Assembly (NCBI RefSeq): GCF_003967075.1
Contig: NZ_AP018664.1
Location: 1,488,001-1,552,000 of the forward strand
Length of the DNA stretch: 64,000 nt
Direction: 5' to 3'
Source of the DNA: Sphingobium amiense
Lineage (GTDB): Bacteria > Pseudomonadota > Alphaproteobacteria > Sphingomonadales > Sphingomonadaceae
Positions 1 to 8,042 of the stretch are shown here, piece after piece; the stretch's first letter is position 1, and the number at the start of each line of letters is the position of its first letter. A program made the position numbers and the translations under genes. The notes beneath the pieces are model-generated. The model was not told the DNA's origin and ran no database searches. It saw nothing but the letters and a program-made list of their open reading frames with translations.

Positions 1-1
1 T

Positions 2-529
2 TCCAGCGAGGTCAACGAAGCCATGGTCCGCCAGTTGCATCGCGGCGAGTTTATCGATGGCGCCCATAACGTCGTCCTGATCGGTGGCCCCGGCACCGGC
101 AAGACGCACGTCGCCACCGCACTTGGCGTCCAGGCGGTCGAGCATCACCGCAAGAAGGTCCGCTTCTTCGCCACCGTCGACCTGGTCAACGCGCTGGAAC
201 AGGAAAAGGCCATGAACAAGGCAGGCCAACTGTCCGAACGGCTCCTGCGCCTCGACCTCGTCATCCTCGACGAGCTCGGATACTTGCCGTTCAGCCCGTC
301 AGGCGGCGCGCTGCTGTTCCACCTGCTGAGCAAGCTTTACGAGCGCACCAGCGTCGTCATCACCACCAACCTCAGCTTCAGCGAATGGGCTGGCGTGTTC
401 GGTGATGCCAAGATGACAACGGCTCTGCTGGACCGGCTCACCCACCACTGTCACATCCTCGAGACCGGCAATGACAGCTTTCGGTTCAGGGCCAGCGCCG
501 CGGACCCCAAATCACGAAAGGAAAAATAA
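2..529 (+). CDS. istB: IS21-family helper ATPase IstB, 5'-truncated by window edge
   Basis: IstB is the AAA+ ATPase that assists the IstA transposase of IS21 elements in target capture. The frame is open from base 2 (reading [12 protein letters not shown]), so the start codon is upstream; the internal ATG at 23 is not the real start. The visible part has a Walker A motif (GGPGTGKTH, 84-110), a Walker B-like segment ([12 protein letters not shown]) and the [10 protein letters not shown] sensor region typical of IstB, ending with a basic tail. Family members are about 240-270 aa, so roughly the N-terminal third is missing here. Stop at 527-529. It belongs to the element interrupting phaR. Confidence 0.93.
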   Translation, partial: SSEVNEAMVRQLHRGEFIDGAHNVVLIGGPGTGKTHVATALGVQAVEHHRKKVRFFATVDLVNALEQEKAMNKAGQLSERLLRLDLVILDELGYLPFSPSGGALLFHLLSKLYERTSVVITTNLSFSEWAGVFGDAKMTTALLDRLTHHCHILETGNDSFRFRASAADPKSRKEK

Positions 530-573
530 CCCGCTTGACCCACCACCCGCATAGCGGGACATACCTTCCAACC

Positions 574-623
574 GGGTCACTTCTCGATGAAAATCCCGGG
601 TCAACTCTCAGTGGAAATCAACA
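574..623 (+). repeat. Tandem terminal repeats at IS21 right end
   Basis: Two related units, GGGTCACTTCTCGATGAAAA... (574-595) and GGGTCAACTCTCAGTGGAAA... (598-623), lie head to tail at the element end. Multiple terminal repeats of this size are a known IS21-family trait and are presumed transposase binding sites. The outer one ends in CA. Confidence 0.7.
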
Positions 624-1038
624 CGGGGAGGACATCACCCATAATGTCCTGACCCAGATCATCATGGAAGAGGAACAGCGCGGCAAGAACATGCTGCCCG
701 TCAACTTCCTGCGCCAGTTGATCGCCATGTATGGCGATTCCATGCAGTCGATGGTGCCGCAATATCTCGAAGCGTCGATGGACGCTTTCCGCAAGAACCA
801 GCAGCAGTTTCAGGAAGCGATGAAGGGCGCGTTCGGCGGCGGCCCGCTTGCGGAAATCGCCAAGCGCAACATGCAGATGTTCGAAGCGGCGGCGAGCGCG
901 TTCGGCACCGGCGTTCCGGGCATGCCCGGCATGACCCCGCCCGCGCCCTCCGCATCGGAAGGCAGCAAGGACGACGAGATCAACGACCTCAAGGCACAGC
1001 TCGCCGCCCTCAATGCAAAGATCGACAGGCTGAGCTGA
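624..1038 (+). pseudogene. phaR: PhaR polyhydroxyalkanoate synthesis regulator, 5' part removed by IS21 insertion
   Basis: From 624 the frame reads GEDITHNVLTQIIMEEEQRG and continues to a helical tail ending KAQLAALNAKIDRLS. This is the C-terminal part of PhaR, the repressor that controls phasin and PHA granule genes. Intact homologues have about 60 further N-terminal residues forming the DNA-binding domain (with a KKYANRRLYDT-like motif); here that part is separated by the IS21 element, and only the last bit of the N-terminal domain plus the PHB accumulation region remain. An open frame continues back into the element to a TTG at 535, so a chimeric 167-aa product is possible but would lack DNA binding. 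The upstream half of the gene should lie beyond the other IS end. The identity rests on recognisable sequence; the loss of function is inferred. Confidence 0.85.
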
Positions 1039-1045
1039 TCCCGGC

Positions 1046-1387
1046 ATGGCGAAGGCGGATCGTCTGGAGCGGCTCGACATGCGCCGGGCTGAACTGGAGG
1101 CCGACTATCGCGATGCCCTGATCGCCGCATTGCGCGCCACGGCGGCGGGCCGCTGGGGTCTGTTCGGCCATCATGCCGACCGTCATGCGCGCGCGGCGGC
1201 CAAACCCGCGCTCGACCAACTGGAAGAACTGGCGGACGATATAGACCGTCTGCGCGAGCAACTGGGCCTGGAACCCTTCACGCTTCATCGGCAGTTCCTG
1301 GCGGCGCGCGGCCCGGTGGCGGCGGACGCGGTGGGGGAACCGAAACAGGCGAAGGCATGGCTGGCGCAGATGGGCGCGGCGGACTGA
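1046..1387 (+). CDS. Conserved hypothetical protein, helical, 113 aa
   Basis: An ATG-started frame 7 bases after the phaR stop. The product is rich in Ala, Arg and Leu and predicted largely helical (DRLERLDMRRAELEADYRDAL... and LDQLEELADDIDRLREQLG), with heptad-like spacing suggesting short coiled coils. It has no signal peptide or membrane segment. I do not recognise a named family. Because of its position it probably was co-transcribed with phaR, and the IS insertion may have changed its expression. A good open frame with codon use like its neighbours supports it being real. Confidence 0.6.
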   Translation: MAKADRLERLDMRRAELEADYRDALIAALRATAAGRWGLFGHHADRHARAAAKPALDQLEELADDIDRLREQLGLEPFTLHRQFLAARGPVAADAVGEPKQAKAWLAQMGAAD

Positions 1388-1487
1388 CCGCCCTTCGCGC
1401 CTGTCGCTCTGGGGGTCGACACAGGTGGCGCGTCTGTCCTATGGCGCGCCATCTTTTCCGTCCTGCCAGCCTTAAGGTTCCCCGCCT

Positions 1488-3014
1488 GTGAAACATGCCC
1501 TTTCCGTCACCCGCGAACAGGATTTCGCCGCCTGGTATCAGGCCGTCATTTCCGAAGCCGACATGGCCGAGGAAAGCGGCGTGCGCGGCTGCATGGTGAT
1601 CCGTCCGTGGGGCTATGGCATCTGGGAACGCATCCAGAAGCTGCTCGACGACCGGATCAAGGCGACCGGGCACGAGAATTGCTACTTCCCGCTCTTCATC
1701 CCGCTCAGCTATTTCGAGAAGGAGGCCGAGCATGTCGACGGCTTCGCCAAGGAAATGGCGGTCGTTACCCATCACCGCCTGATCCAGAAGGACGGCAGGC
1801 TGGTCCCCGATCCCGAAGCGAAGCTGGAAGAGCCGCTGGTCGTGCGCCCCACGTCCGAAACGGTGATCGGCGCGGCGTTCAGCCGCTGGGTGCAGTCATG
1901 GCGCGACCTGCCCGTGCTCATCAACCAGTGGGCCAATGTCGTGCGCTGGGAAATGCGCACCCGCATGTTCCTGCGCACCGCCGAATTTCTCTGGCAGGAA
2001 GGCCACACCGCCCACGCCACGGTGGACGAGGCGATGGACGAAACGCTGAAGATGCTCGAAGTCTATCGCAGCTTCGCGGAGGAGTGCATCGCGCTCCCCG
2101 TAGTGGCTGGCGAAAAGCCCGAGAATGAACGCTTCCCCGGTGCCGTCGCAACCTATTCGATCGAAGCGATGATGCAGGACGGCAAGGCGCTACAGGCGGG
2201 CACTTCGCATTTCCTGGGCACCACATTCTCCTCCGCGCAGAATATCCGTTTCCAGAATGCCGAAGGGCAACAGGAACTGGCGCAGACAACGAGTTGGGGC
2301 GTCTCCACCCGCATGATCGGCGGCCTCATCATGGTCCATGGCGACGATGACGGGCTGCGCGTCCCGCCCCGCGTCGCGCCTTATCAGATCGTCGTCGTGC
2401 CTATGCTGCGCGACACGGAAGAGGATCAGGCGATCCTCGATTATTGCGGCGAACTGGTCGCCTCGCTCAACGAACTGGACGCTTTCCGCGAGCCGGTGCG
2501 CGCGCTGCTCGACAGGCGCCCCGCAAAGGCCGCGACCAAACGCTGGGGCTGGGTCAAGAAGGGCGCGCCCATCGTCATCGAAGTGGGCGGACGCGACGTG
2601 GCGGGCGGCAACGTCTCGGTCATCCGCCGCGACCGCCTCTACCGCGAGGACGGCAAGCTCGACAGCCAGATCGTCGCGAAAGGCGATTTCGTCAGCGGTG
2701 CGGTGGCGATGCTGGAGGATGTGCAGACGACGCTCTTCGCCGAAGCCAAGGCGCGCCTTGATGGTAATATCGACGCGTCGATCGGCGACATCGACGCCCT
2801 GAAAGCCCACTTCAAGGCCAGCGCCAAGCCCGGCTGGGCGCTGGTCCAATGGAGCAAGCCCTCCGGCGAAGCGCTCGATAGGGTGGTCCAGTGGCTGAAG
2901 GGCGAGAAGCTCACCCTGCGCAACGTGCCGTTGGGTGCGGCGGAAGCGGACGGTGCCTGCATCTTCACCGGCGAAAAGGCGGTCGAGCGGGTTCTGGTCG
3001 GCCGGAGTTATTGA
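1488..3014 (+). CDS. proS: Prolyl-tRNA synthetase (type 3, no editing insert)
   Basis: Charges tRNA-Pro with proline in the cytosol. The 508-aa product has class II synthetase features: the motif 2 region with RPTSETVIGAAFSRWVQSWRDLPVLINQW, the TRMFLRTAEFLWQEGHTAH segment, and the anticodon-binding region near YQIVVVPM. There is no large editing insertion between motifs 2 and 3, and the protein ends in a tyrosine (VGRSY). Both are traits of the archaeal/eukaryote-like type 3 ProRS found in many alphaproteobacteria. A GTG at 1488 gives the usual LSVTREQDFAAWY start; no strong ribosome binding site is visible before it. It converges on hslU. Confidence 0.95.
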   Translation: MKHALSVTREQDFAAWYQAVISEADMAEESGVRGCMVIRPWGYGIWERIQKLLDDRIKATGHENCYFPLFIPLSYFEKEAEHVDGFAKEMAVVTHHRLIQKDGRLVPDPEAKLEEPLVVRPTSETVIGAAFSRWVQSWRDLPVLINQWANVVRWEMRTRMFLRTAEFLWQEGHTAHATVDEAMDETLKMLEVYRSFAEECIALPVVAGEKPENERFPGAVATYSIEAMMQDGKALQAGTSHFLGTTFSSAQNIRFQNAEGQQELAQTTSWGVSTRMIGGLIMVHGDDDGLRVPPRVAPYQIVVVPMLRDTEEDQAILDYCGELVASLNELDAFREPVRALLDRRPAKAATKRWGWVKKGAPIVIEVGGRDVAGGNVSVIRRDRLYREDGKLDSQIVAKGDFVSGAVAMLEDVQTTLFAEAKARLDGNIDASIGDIDALKAHFKASAKPGWALVQWSKPSGEALDRVVQWLKGEKLTLRNVPLGAAEADGACIFTGEKAVERVLVGRSY

Positions 3015-3024
3015 GCAATTGTCT

Positions 3025-3046
3025 CCCCTCCCGTTTACGGGAGGGG
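3025..3046. terminator. Stem-loop between convergent proS and hslU
   Basis: A perfect 9-bp stem (CCCCTCCCG / CGGGAGGGG) with a TTTA loop lies in the 42-base gap between two convergent genes. It lacks a T tract on either side, so it may act as a bidirectional attenuating hairpin rather than a strong intrinsic terminator. Confidence 0.5.
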
Positions 3047-3056
3047 GAAAGAGCCG

Positions 3057-4358
3057 TCACAGCACATATTTGCTCAGATCCGTATCCCGCGCCACCGCGC
3101 TCAACTGCTTCTCGACATAGGCCGCGTCGATCACCAGCGTTTCGCCGCGGCGATCCTCCGCGTCGAAGCTGACATCCTCCAGCAGCTTCTCCATCACCGT
3201 CTGGAGCCGCCGCGCGCCGATATTCTCGACCTCGCTGTTCACCTCCGCCGCGATCCTCGCCACCGCGCGGATGCCGTCCGGCGTCAGGTCGATGGTCACT
3301 TCCTCGGTTGCCAGCAGCGCACGATATTGCGTGACGAGGCTGGCCTTGGTGTCGGACAGGATCGCGACGAAATCCTCCTCGGTCAGCACTTTCAGCTCGA
3401 CGCGGATCGGCAGGCGCCCCTGCAATTCCGGCAGCAGGTCGCTGGGCTTTGCGACATGGAAAGCGCCCGACGCGATGAACAGGATATGGTCGGTCTTGAG
3501 CGGACCATATTTGGTCGAAACGGTGGTCCCCTCGATCAGGGGCAGCAGGTCGCGCTGCACGCCCTCACGGCTCACCGATCCGCCTCGCACGTCACTGACC
3601 GCGATCTTGTCGATCTCGTCGAGGAAGACGATGCCGTTCTGCTCGGCGCTGGTGATGGCCACGCGGGCGACATCGTCCTGATCCAGCCTCTTGTCCTGTT
3701 CCTCCTCGACCAGTTTGTCCCAAGCGTCGACCACACGCATCTTGCGCCGCTTCTTCTGGGTCTGACCAAAGGCCTTGGACATCATGTCGGACAGGTTTAT
3801 CATGCCCACCTGACCGCCCATGCCGGGGATTTCCATCGGCATCGACGGGCTGTCGGCGACTTCCACCTCGACTTCGACCTCGTTCATCTGGTCGCCCTCG
3901 ATCCGCTGGCGGAAGGACAGGCGCGTGGCTTCGCTCGCTTCCTTGCCGGTCAGCGCGTCCAGCAGGCGCGACATGGCGGCCTCCGACGCGGCCTCGCGCA
4001 CCGCTTCGCGGCGGCGGTCCTTCTCAAGTCGGACGGCTTCCTCGACGAGATCGCGGACGATCTGCTCCACGTCGCGCCCGACATAGCCGACTTCGGTGAA
4101 CTTGGTCGCCTCGACCTTGACGAAGGGCGCGTCGGCGAGCTTCGCGAGGCGGCGGCTGATCTCCGTCTTGCCGCAGCCGGTGGGGCCGATCATCAGGATA
4201 TTCTTGGGCGTCACCTCGTCGCGCAGGTCGGCGGACAGATGCTGCCGCCGCCAGCGGTTGCGCAGCGCGACCGCGACCGCGCGCTTGGCGTCCTGCTGGC
4301 CGATGATATGCGCGTCGAGCGCCGCGACGATGGCTTTGGGGGTCAGATTGTCGTTCAT
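3057..4358 (-). CDS. hslU: ATP-dependent protease ATPase subunit HslU
   Basis: HslU is the AAA+ unfoldase that feeds substrates into the HslV peptidase in the cytosol. The 433-aa protein begins [31 protein letters not shown], has Walker [10 protein letters not shown] (about residue 58), Walker [12 protein letters not shown], and the family C-terminus ending DLSKYVL, which docks into HslV. The length is normal for HslU. It follows hslV by 28 bases on the same strand, forming the usual hslVU operon, with HslU translated second. Confidence 0.98.
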   Translation of the reverse strand: MNDNLTPKAIVAALDAHIIGQQDAKRAVAVALRNRWRRQHLSADLRDEVTPKNILMIGPTGCGKTEISRRLAKLADAPFVKVEATKFTEVGYVGRDVEQIVRDLVEEAVRLEKDRRREAVREAASEAAMSRLLDALTGKEASEATRLSFRQRIEGDQMNEVEVEVEVADSPSMPMEIPGMGGQVGMINLSDMMSKAFGQTQKKRRKMRVVDAWDKLVEEEQDKRLDQDDVARVAITSAEQNGIVFLDEIDKIAVSDVRGGSVSREGVQRDLLPLIEGTTVSTKYGPLKTDHILFIASGAFHVAKPSDLLPELQGRLPIRVELKVLTEEDFVAILSDTKASLVTQYRALLATEEVTIDLTPDGIRAVARIAAEVNSEVENIGARRLQTVMEKLLEDVSFDAEDRRGETLVIDAAYVEKQLSAVARDTDLSKYVL

Positions 4359-4386
4359 GGATCTTTTCTTGGGAGAAGGGGGGAGT

Positions 4387-4965
4387 TCAGGCCGCGCTGT
4401 CCAGCGTCTCGATGGTCAACTGATCGTTGGTATAGACGCAGATGTCGGCGGCCACGCCCATCGCCTTGCGCGCCAGCGTTTCGGCATCGGCTTCATAATC
4501 GACCAGAGCGCGCGCCGCGGCGAGGGCGAAATTGCCACCCGACCCGATCGCGGCCACGGTTCCGTTCGGATGGGCAACCGGCTCCAGCACATCGCCATTG
4601 CCCGTCAGGATCAGCGTCACGTCCCGGTCCGCGACGATCATCATCGCTTCTAGATTGCGCAGATATTTGTCGGTGCGCCAGTCCTTCGCGAGTTCGACCG
4701 CAGCGCGCATCAACTGGCCATTATGCCGCTCCAGCTTGGCTTCAAGCCGCTCGAACAGGGTAAAGGCGTCTGCGGTCGCGCCGGCAAAGCCGCCGATCAC
4801 CGATCCGTCGTGCAGGCGGCGGACCTTGCGGGCGTTGGGCTTCATCACCGTCTGGCCCATGGACACTTGGCCGTCGCCTGCGACGACGACCTTCCCGTTC
4901 TTGCGGACCGACATGATGGTGGTGCCATGCCAGACCGGCATGGCGGACGAGGAGGAACTGTTCAT
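4387..4965 (-). CDS. hslV: ATP-dependent protease subunit HslV
   Basis: HslV is the threonine-type peptidase ring of HslUV. The hallmark is [31 protein letters not shown], where the first Thr of the TT pair becomes the N-terminal nucleophile after propeptide removal; [14 protein letters not shown] follows near the C-terminus. I chose the ATG at 4965, which gives a short propeptide ([14 protein letters not shown]). In-frame ATGs at 4974 and 5013 or further upstream are possible, and none has a strong ribosome site. The gene is first in the hslVU operon, and its upstream region faces the promoter of the small gene at 5142. Confidence 0.95.
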   Translation of the reverse strand: MNSSSSSAMPVWHGTTIMSVRKNGKVVVAGDGQVSMGQTVMKPNARKVRRLHDGSVIGGFAGATADAFTLFERLEAKLERHNGQLMRAAVELAKDWRTDKYLRNLEAMMIVADRDVTLILTGNGDVLEPVAHPNGTVAAIGSGGNFALAAARALVDYEADAETLARKAMGVAADICVYTNDQLTIETLDSAA

Positions 4966-5081
4966 GCCCGCCATATGGGACGAGGGCGTCGGCGCTGCAA
5001 GACTCGGTTCCATCCGCGTCAGGACGTTCCCTGTGCGCGACGGAACACCGGCAGCGGACGCGCGGAACAAAGCGCCCCCGA

Positions 5082-5110
5082 TTGACATTGTGCAGTGCAC
5101 AACGGATCAT
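5082..5110 (+). promoter_or_regulatory. Promoter with perfect 15-bp palindrome in the spacer (candidate operator)
   Basis: A consensus -35 box TTGACA (5082-5087) is followed by a 17-base spacer and a -10-like GATCAT (5105-5110), placing the start of transcription near 5117, ahead of the gene at 5142. The spacer contains the perfect inverted repeat TTGTGCA-G-TGCACAA (5088-5102). A dimeric regulator bound here would cover the promoter. The palindrome is also 137 bases upstream of hslV on the other strand. The regulator is unknown. Confidence 0.55.
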
Positions 5111-5141
5111 GACAGGGAAATGACGGGATGGAGCACGGCGC

Positions 5142-5330
5142 ATGACTCTCAAAATCATGGCTCAGGAAAAGGTCGAGCGCGCCGGCATTTCGAACTACAG
5201 CTTCGATCAGGACGTTCTGGTGATGTGCGGCGTTCGCTACACGATCGAAGCGTGCACCTGCGGCGGGCCGGACTGCGATGGCGTCCGCCTGATGCGCGAC
5301 CCCGGCCCGACGATCCGGGCGGTGCAGTGA
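5142..5330 (+). CDS. Small conserved protein with CxCGGPxC motif, 62 aa
   Basis: A short soluble protein whose centre reads VLVMCGVRYTIEACTCGGPDCDG. Four cysteines, three of them in a CTCGGPDC cluster, suggest a metal or iron-sulfur site, or a structural zinc knuckle. A GGAG (5130-5133) sits 8 bases before the ATG at 5142, and a promoter-like sequence lies just upstream, so the frame is very likely real. I do not recognise a named family. It stands alone between hslV (divergent) and tRNA-Val. Confidence 0.7.
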   Translation: MTLKIMAQEKVERAGISNYSFDQDVLVMCGVRYTIEACTCGGPDCDGVRLMRDPGPTIRAVQ

Positions 5331-5403
5331 TCCGCCGGATTTTCGCCCTCATCGCTTGACAGCATCCGCCCGCAATGCCAATGGGCCGCCTCCTCCTTGC
5401 AGG

Positions 5404-5478
5404 GGGCGCGTAGCTCAGCGGTAGAGCACACCCTTCACACGGGTGGGGTCACAGGTTCAATCCCTGTCGCGCCCACCA
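5404..5478 (+). tRNA. tRNA-Val (anticodon CAC), CCA encoded
   Basis: The sequence folds as a standard cloverleaf: acceptor GGGCGCG/CGCGCCC, D stem GCTC/GAGC, anticodon stem CACCC/GGGTG around the loop TTCACAC (anticodon CAC), a 5-base variable region, T stem ACAGG/CCTGT with loop TTCAATC, discriminator A and an encoded CCA. A TTGACA at 5356-5361 may be its -35 box, but the -10 is weak. Confidence 0.97.
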
Positions 5479-5589
5479 TGACCCGGCAGGGCATGGCAGG
5501 ACAGATTATTTCCCTTTGTTGATCTTTTCCGTCGCGGCGCGTTAAGCCGTGGTCATGATTGCGGCGTCATGCCGCCGGAAAGGATGAAC

Positions 5590-7806
5590 ATGCCCCCTTA
5601 TTGGAAAGCCGGTGCGGCGCTTGTCGCTCTGGGCCTGATCCCGGCTGCCGCGCAGGCGCAGCAGGCGCTGACGCTGGAGCGCGTTTTCGCCAGCCCCGAT
5701 CTCGCCGGGCCTCAACCCCGCGCGCTCAAGCTCTCGCCGGACGGATCGCTGGTGACGCTGCTCAAACCCCGCGCGGACGAGAAGGAGCGGCTCGATCTCT
5801 GGGCCATCGACACGCGCACCGGCAAAGAACGGATGCTGGTCGATTCGAAGAAGACCGGCAGCGGCGCGGACCTTTCCGAAGCCGAAAAGATGCAGCGCGA
5901 ACGCGACCGGACCGTGGCGGGCAGCACCGGCATCGCCACCTACGACTGGTCGCCCGATGGTAAAAGCATCCTCGTCCCCGTCGACGGCGATCTCTACCTC
6001 GCCAGCCTCGATGGCAGGGTCTCGCGCCTCACAGATACGCCCGACGGCGAACTCAACGGCGTCGTCAGCCCGAAGGGCGGCTTCGTCTCCTTCGTGCGCG
6101 GCGGTAACCTGTTCGTGCAGCCGATGGGCGGCAAGGAACGGCAACTGACGCAGGGCGCGAGCGACACGGTAAGCTGGGGCGTTGCCGAATTTGTCGCACA
6201 GGAGGAAATGGACCGCCGCACCGGCTATTGGTGGTCGCCCGACGATACCCTGATCGCCGTCGCCCGCGTGGACGAAAGCCCGGTCGGCACCGTAACCCGC
6301 ACCGCCATCGGCGGGGAGGGGACGAAGGTCTACACGCAGCGTTACCCCGCCGCCGGAACGCCCAACGCCATCGTCGACCTCTATGTCATGCGGCCGGACG
6401 GATCGGGACAGGTGAAGGTCGATCTCGGCCCGGACCGGGACATTTACCTCGCGCGGGTCGACTGGTCGGTGGACGGGCGCATACTCTACGTGCAGCGGGA
6501 GAGCCGCGACCAGAAGCGGCTCGATCTGCTGGCCGTAGATCCTGCGACGGGCAAGGCCAAGGTGGTGCTCACCGAAACCGCGAAAAGCTGGATCAACCTG
6601 TCCGACAATTTCCATCCCCTCAAGGACGGGAGCTTCCTCTGGTGGTCGGAAAAGTCCGGCCATGGGCATCTCTATCGCATCGACGGCGGCAAATGGACGG
6701 CGCTGACGAGCGGCCCCTGGGAAGTGCGCCAGGTCGTCGGCGTGGATGAGGGCAGGGGTCTCGTCTACTTCACCGGCAACCGCGAAACGCCGCTGGAACA
6801 GCAGCTTTACGTCACTTCGCTCCGCAAGCCCGAAGCGGCGCGGGCGCTGACGCAGCAGGGCTGGTGGAACGATGCCGTGATGGACGGCGCGGCCACGCGC
6901 GTCATCGTGACGCGCCAGAACAGCGACCAGCCCAAGCAGGTCTACCTCGCCGACAGCACGGGTAAACAGATGCAGTGGCTCTCGCAGAATGCGCTGACGG
7001 GCGACCACCCCTATGCGCCCTATCTCGCCAGCCATGTGAAGACGATATTCGGCACGGTGAAGGCGCGCGACGGATCGACGCTCTACACGAAGATGATGAC
7101 GCCCCCGCTGGAACCGGGGAAGCGGTACCCGGTCTTCATGATCCATTATGGCGGGCCGGGCGCGGGGCGTCAGGTGACGAACACATGGAGCGGGGCGCTG
7201 AATCAATATCTGGTGGACCGCGGCTGGATCGTCTTCGCCATCGACAATCGCGGCACGCCCGATCGCGGCAAGGCGTTCGAGGATCAGCTTTACCGCGCAA
7301 TGGGCACGGTGGAGGTCGAGGATCAGTTGAAGGGCGTCGAATGGCTCAAGGACCAGCCCTTCGTCGATCCCAAGCGGATCGCCACCTATGGCTGGTCCTA
7401 TGGCGGTTACATGTCGCTGAAACTGCTGGAAAAGGCGCCCGGCACCTTCGCCGCAGCCATCTCCGGCGCGCCGGTGACGAAGTGGGAGCTTTACGATACC
7501 CATTATACCGAGCGCTATCTGGGTCGGCCGCAGGACAGGCCCAGCGCCTATCCTTCCTCGGACGCCATCGAAGACGCGGTGAAGATCGCCGACCCGCTTC
7601 TCCTAATCCACGGCATGTCGGACGACAATGTCGTGTTCGACAATTCGACCGCGCTGATGGCAAAGATGCAGGGCGCGGCGGTGCCGTTCGAACTGATGGT
7701 CTATCCGGGGCAGACGCACCGCGTGGGCGGGCCGAAGATCGGCGTGCATCTCTGGCGCTCGATAGAGGATTTTCTGGCGCGCCGGGGTGTCGCGCCGGAT
7801 CGGTGA
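5590..7806 (+). CDS. Exported S9 family peptidase, dipeptidyl peptidase IV type
   Basis: A secreted or periplasmic serine peptidase expected to remove N-terminal dipeptides. Residues 1 to about 21 form a signal peptide (AGAALVALGLIPAAAQAQQ). A beta-propeller DPP4 N-terminal domain follows, with SPDGS and DWSPDGKS repeats, a VAQEEMDR segment matching the Glu pair region of DPP IV, and a C-terminal alpha/beta hydrolase domain with the nucleophile elbow GWSYGG (Ser about 603), Asp in HGMSDDNV and His in GQTHR. About 738 aa is typical. GGAAAGG at 5578-5583 is well spaced for ATG 5590; ATG 5584 and 5569 are alternatives. It probably serves peptide scavenging; no linked transporter is seen. Confidence 0.93.
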   Translation: MPPYWKAGAALVALGLIPAAAQAQQALTLERVFASPDLAGPQPRALKLSPDGSLVTLLKPRADEKERLDLWAIDTRTGKERMLVDSKKTGSGADLSEAEKMQRERDRTVAGSTGIATYDWSPDGKSILVPVDGDLYLASLDGRVSRLTDTPDGELNGVVSPKGGFVSFVRGGNLFVQPMGGKERQLTQGASDTVSWGVAEFVAQEEMDRRTGYWWSPDDTLIAVARVDESPVGTVTRTAIGGEGTKVYTQRYPAAGTPNAIVDLYVMRPDGSGQVKVDLGPDRDIYLARVDWSVDGRILYVQRESRDQKRLDLLAVDPATGKAKVVLTETAKSWINLSDNFHPLKDGSFLWWSEKSGHGHLYRIDGGKWTALTSGPWEVRQVVGVDEGRGLVYFTGNRETPLEQQLYVTSLRKPEAARALTQQGWWNDAVMDGAATRVIVTRQNSDQPKQVYLADSTGKQMQWLSQNALTGDHPYAPYLASHVKTIFGTVKARDGSTLYTKMMTPPLEPGKRYPVFMIHYGGPGAGRQVTNTWSGALNQYLVDRGWIVFAIDNRGTPDRGKAFEDQLYRAMGTVEVEDQLKGVEWLKDQPFVDPKRIATYGWSYGGYMSLKLLEKAPGTFAAAISGAPVTKWELYDTHYTERYLGRPQDRPSAYPSSDAIEDAVKIADPLLLIHGMSDDNVVFDNSTALMAKMQGAAVPFELMVYPGQTHRVGGPKIGVHLWRSIEDFLARRGVAPDR

Positions 7807-7937
7807 CACGGGGCGGGCCGCTGTCCTATCCGGGGGGCGGCGGCCATCCTGATCCTTCGGCTCTGAAGACCGAGCGACCAAAAATATCCTGCTTCTGCAA
7901 TTTAATGTCAAAACTTGCGGGAAATATGCGAAGCTAA

Positions 7938-8022
7938 GCGGCTGCGCGCTTTGTCCCACCCAATCCCTTCTTTCTGGACAAACGCAGCCGCCCCGCTATG
8001 GCGCGCCTGCGCAATCAGGCGC
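7938..8022 (+). promoter_or_regulatory. Structured 5' leader of asd: two adjacent stem-loops
   Basis: Upstream of asd, GCGGCTGCG (7938-7946) and TTTGTCC (7950-7956) pair perfectly with GGACAAA (7976-7982) and CGCAGCCGC (7983-7991), making a 16-bp stem broken only by a 3-base bulge, with a 19-base loop. A second hairpin, GCGCCTG/CAGGCGC (8003-8009/8016-8022, 6-base loop), lies just before the GGAG ribosome site at 8030. Neither has a T tract, so they do not look like terminators. It may be a cis-regulatory RNA or an mRNA-stability element; I cannot assign it to a known riboswitch class. Confidence 0.5.
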
Positions 8023-8042
8023 TGCACATGGAGTCTTTTGTC

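Larger units (their letters stand above)
1..623 (+). mobile_element. IS21-family insertion sequence, right end (left part outside window)
   Basis: The left edge holds the 3' part of an istB ATPase gene followed by about 94 bases that end in two imperfect copies of a terminal repeat (574-595 and 598-623). The last bases of the second copy are CA (622-623), as expected for the end of an IS21-family element. Immediately after 623 the reading frame of phaR resumes, so 623 is the likely element boundary. The transposase istA and the left end must lie upstream of base 1. IS21 elements make short target duplications of 4 to 8 bp; CGGG at 624 would be part of it, but the other copy is outside the window. 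Confidence 0.85.

Noticed and set aside
5542..7503. 653-codon open frame antisense to the DPP IV-type gene
   Set aside because: Composition is Arg/Gly/Pro/His-rich with no domain signatures and follows the GC3 pattern of the real gene on the other strand. Similar long shadows at 10535-12484, 13626-15700, 16125-17837, 25397-27436 and 49733-52408 were left out for the same reason.
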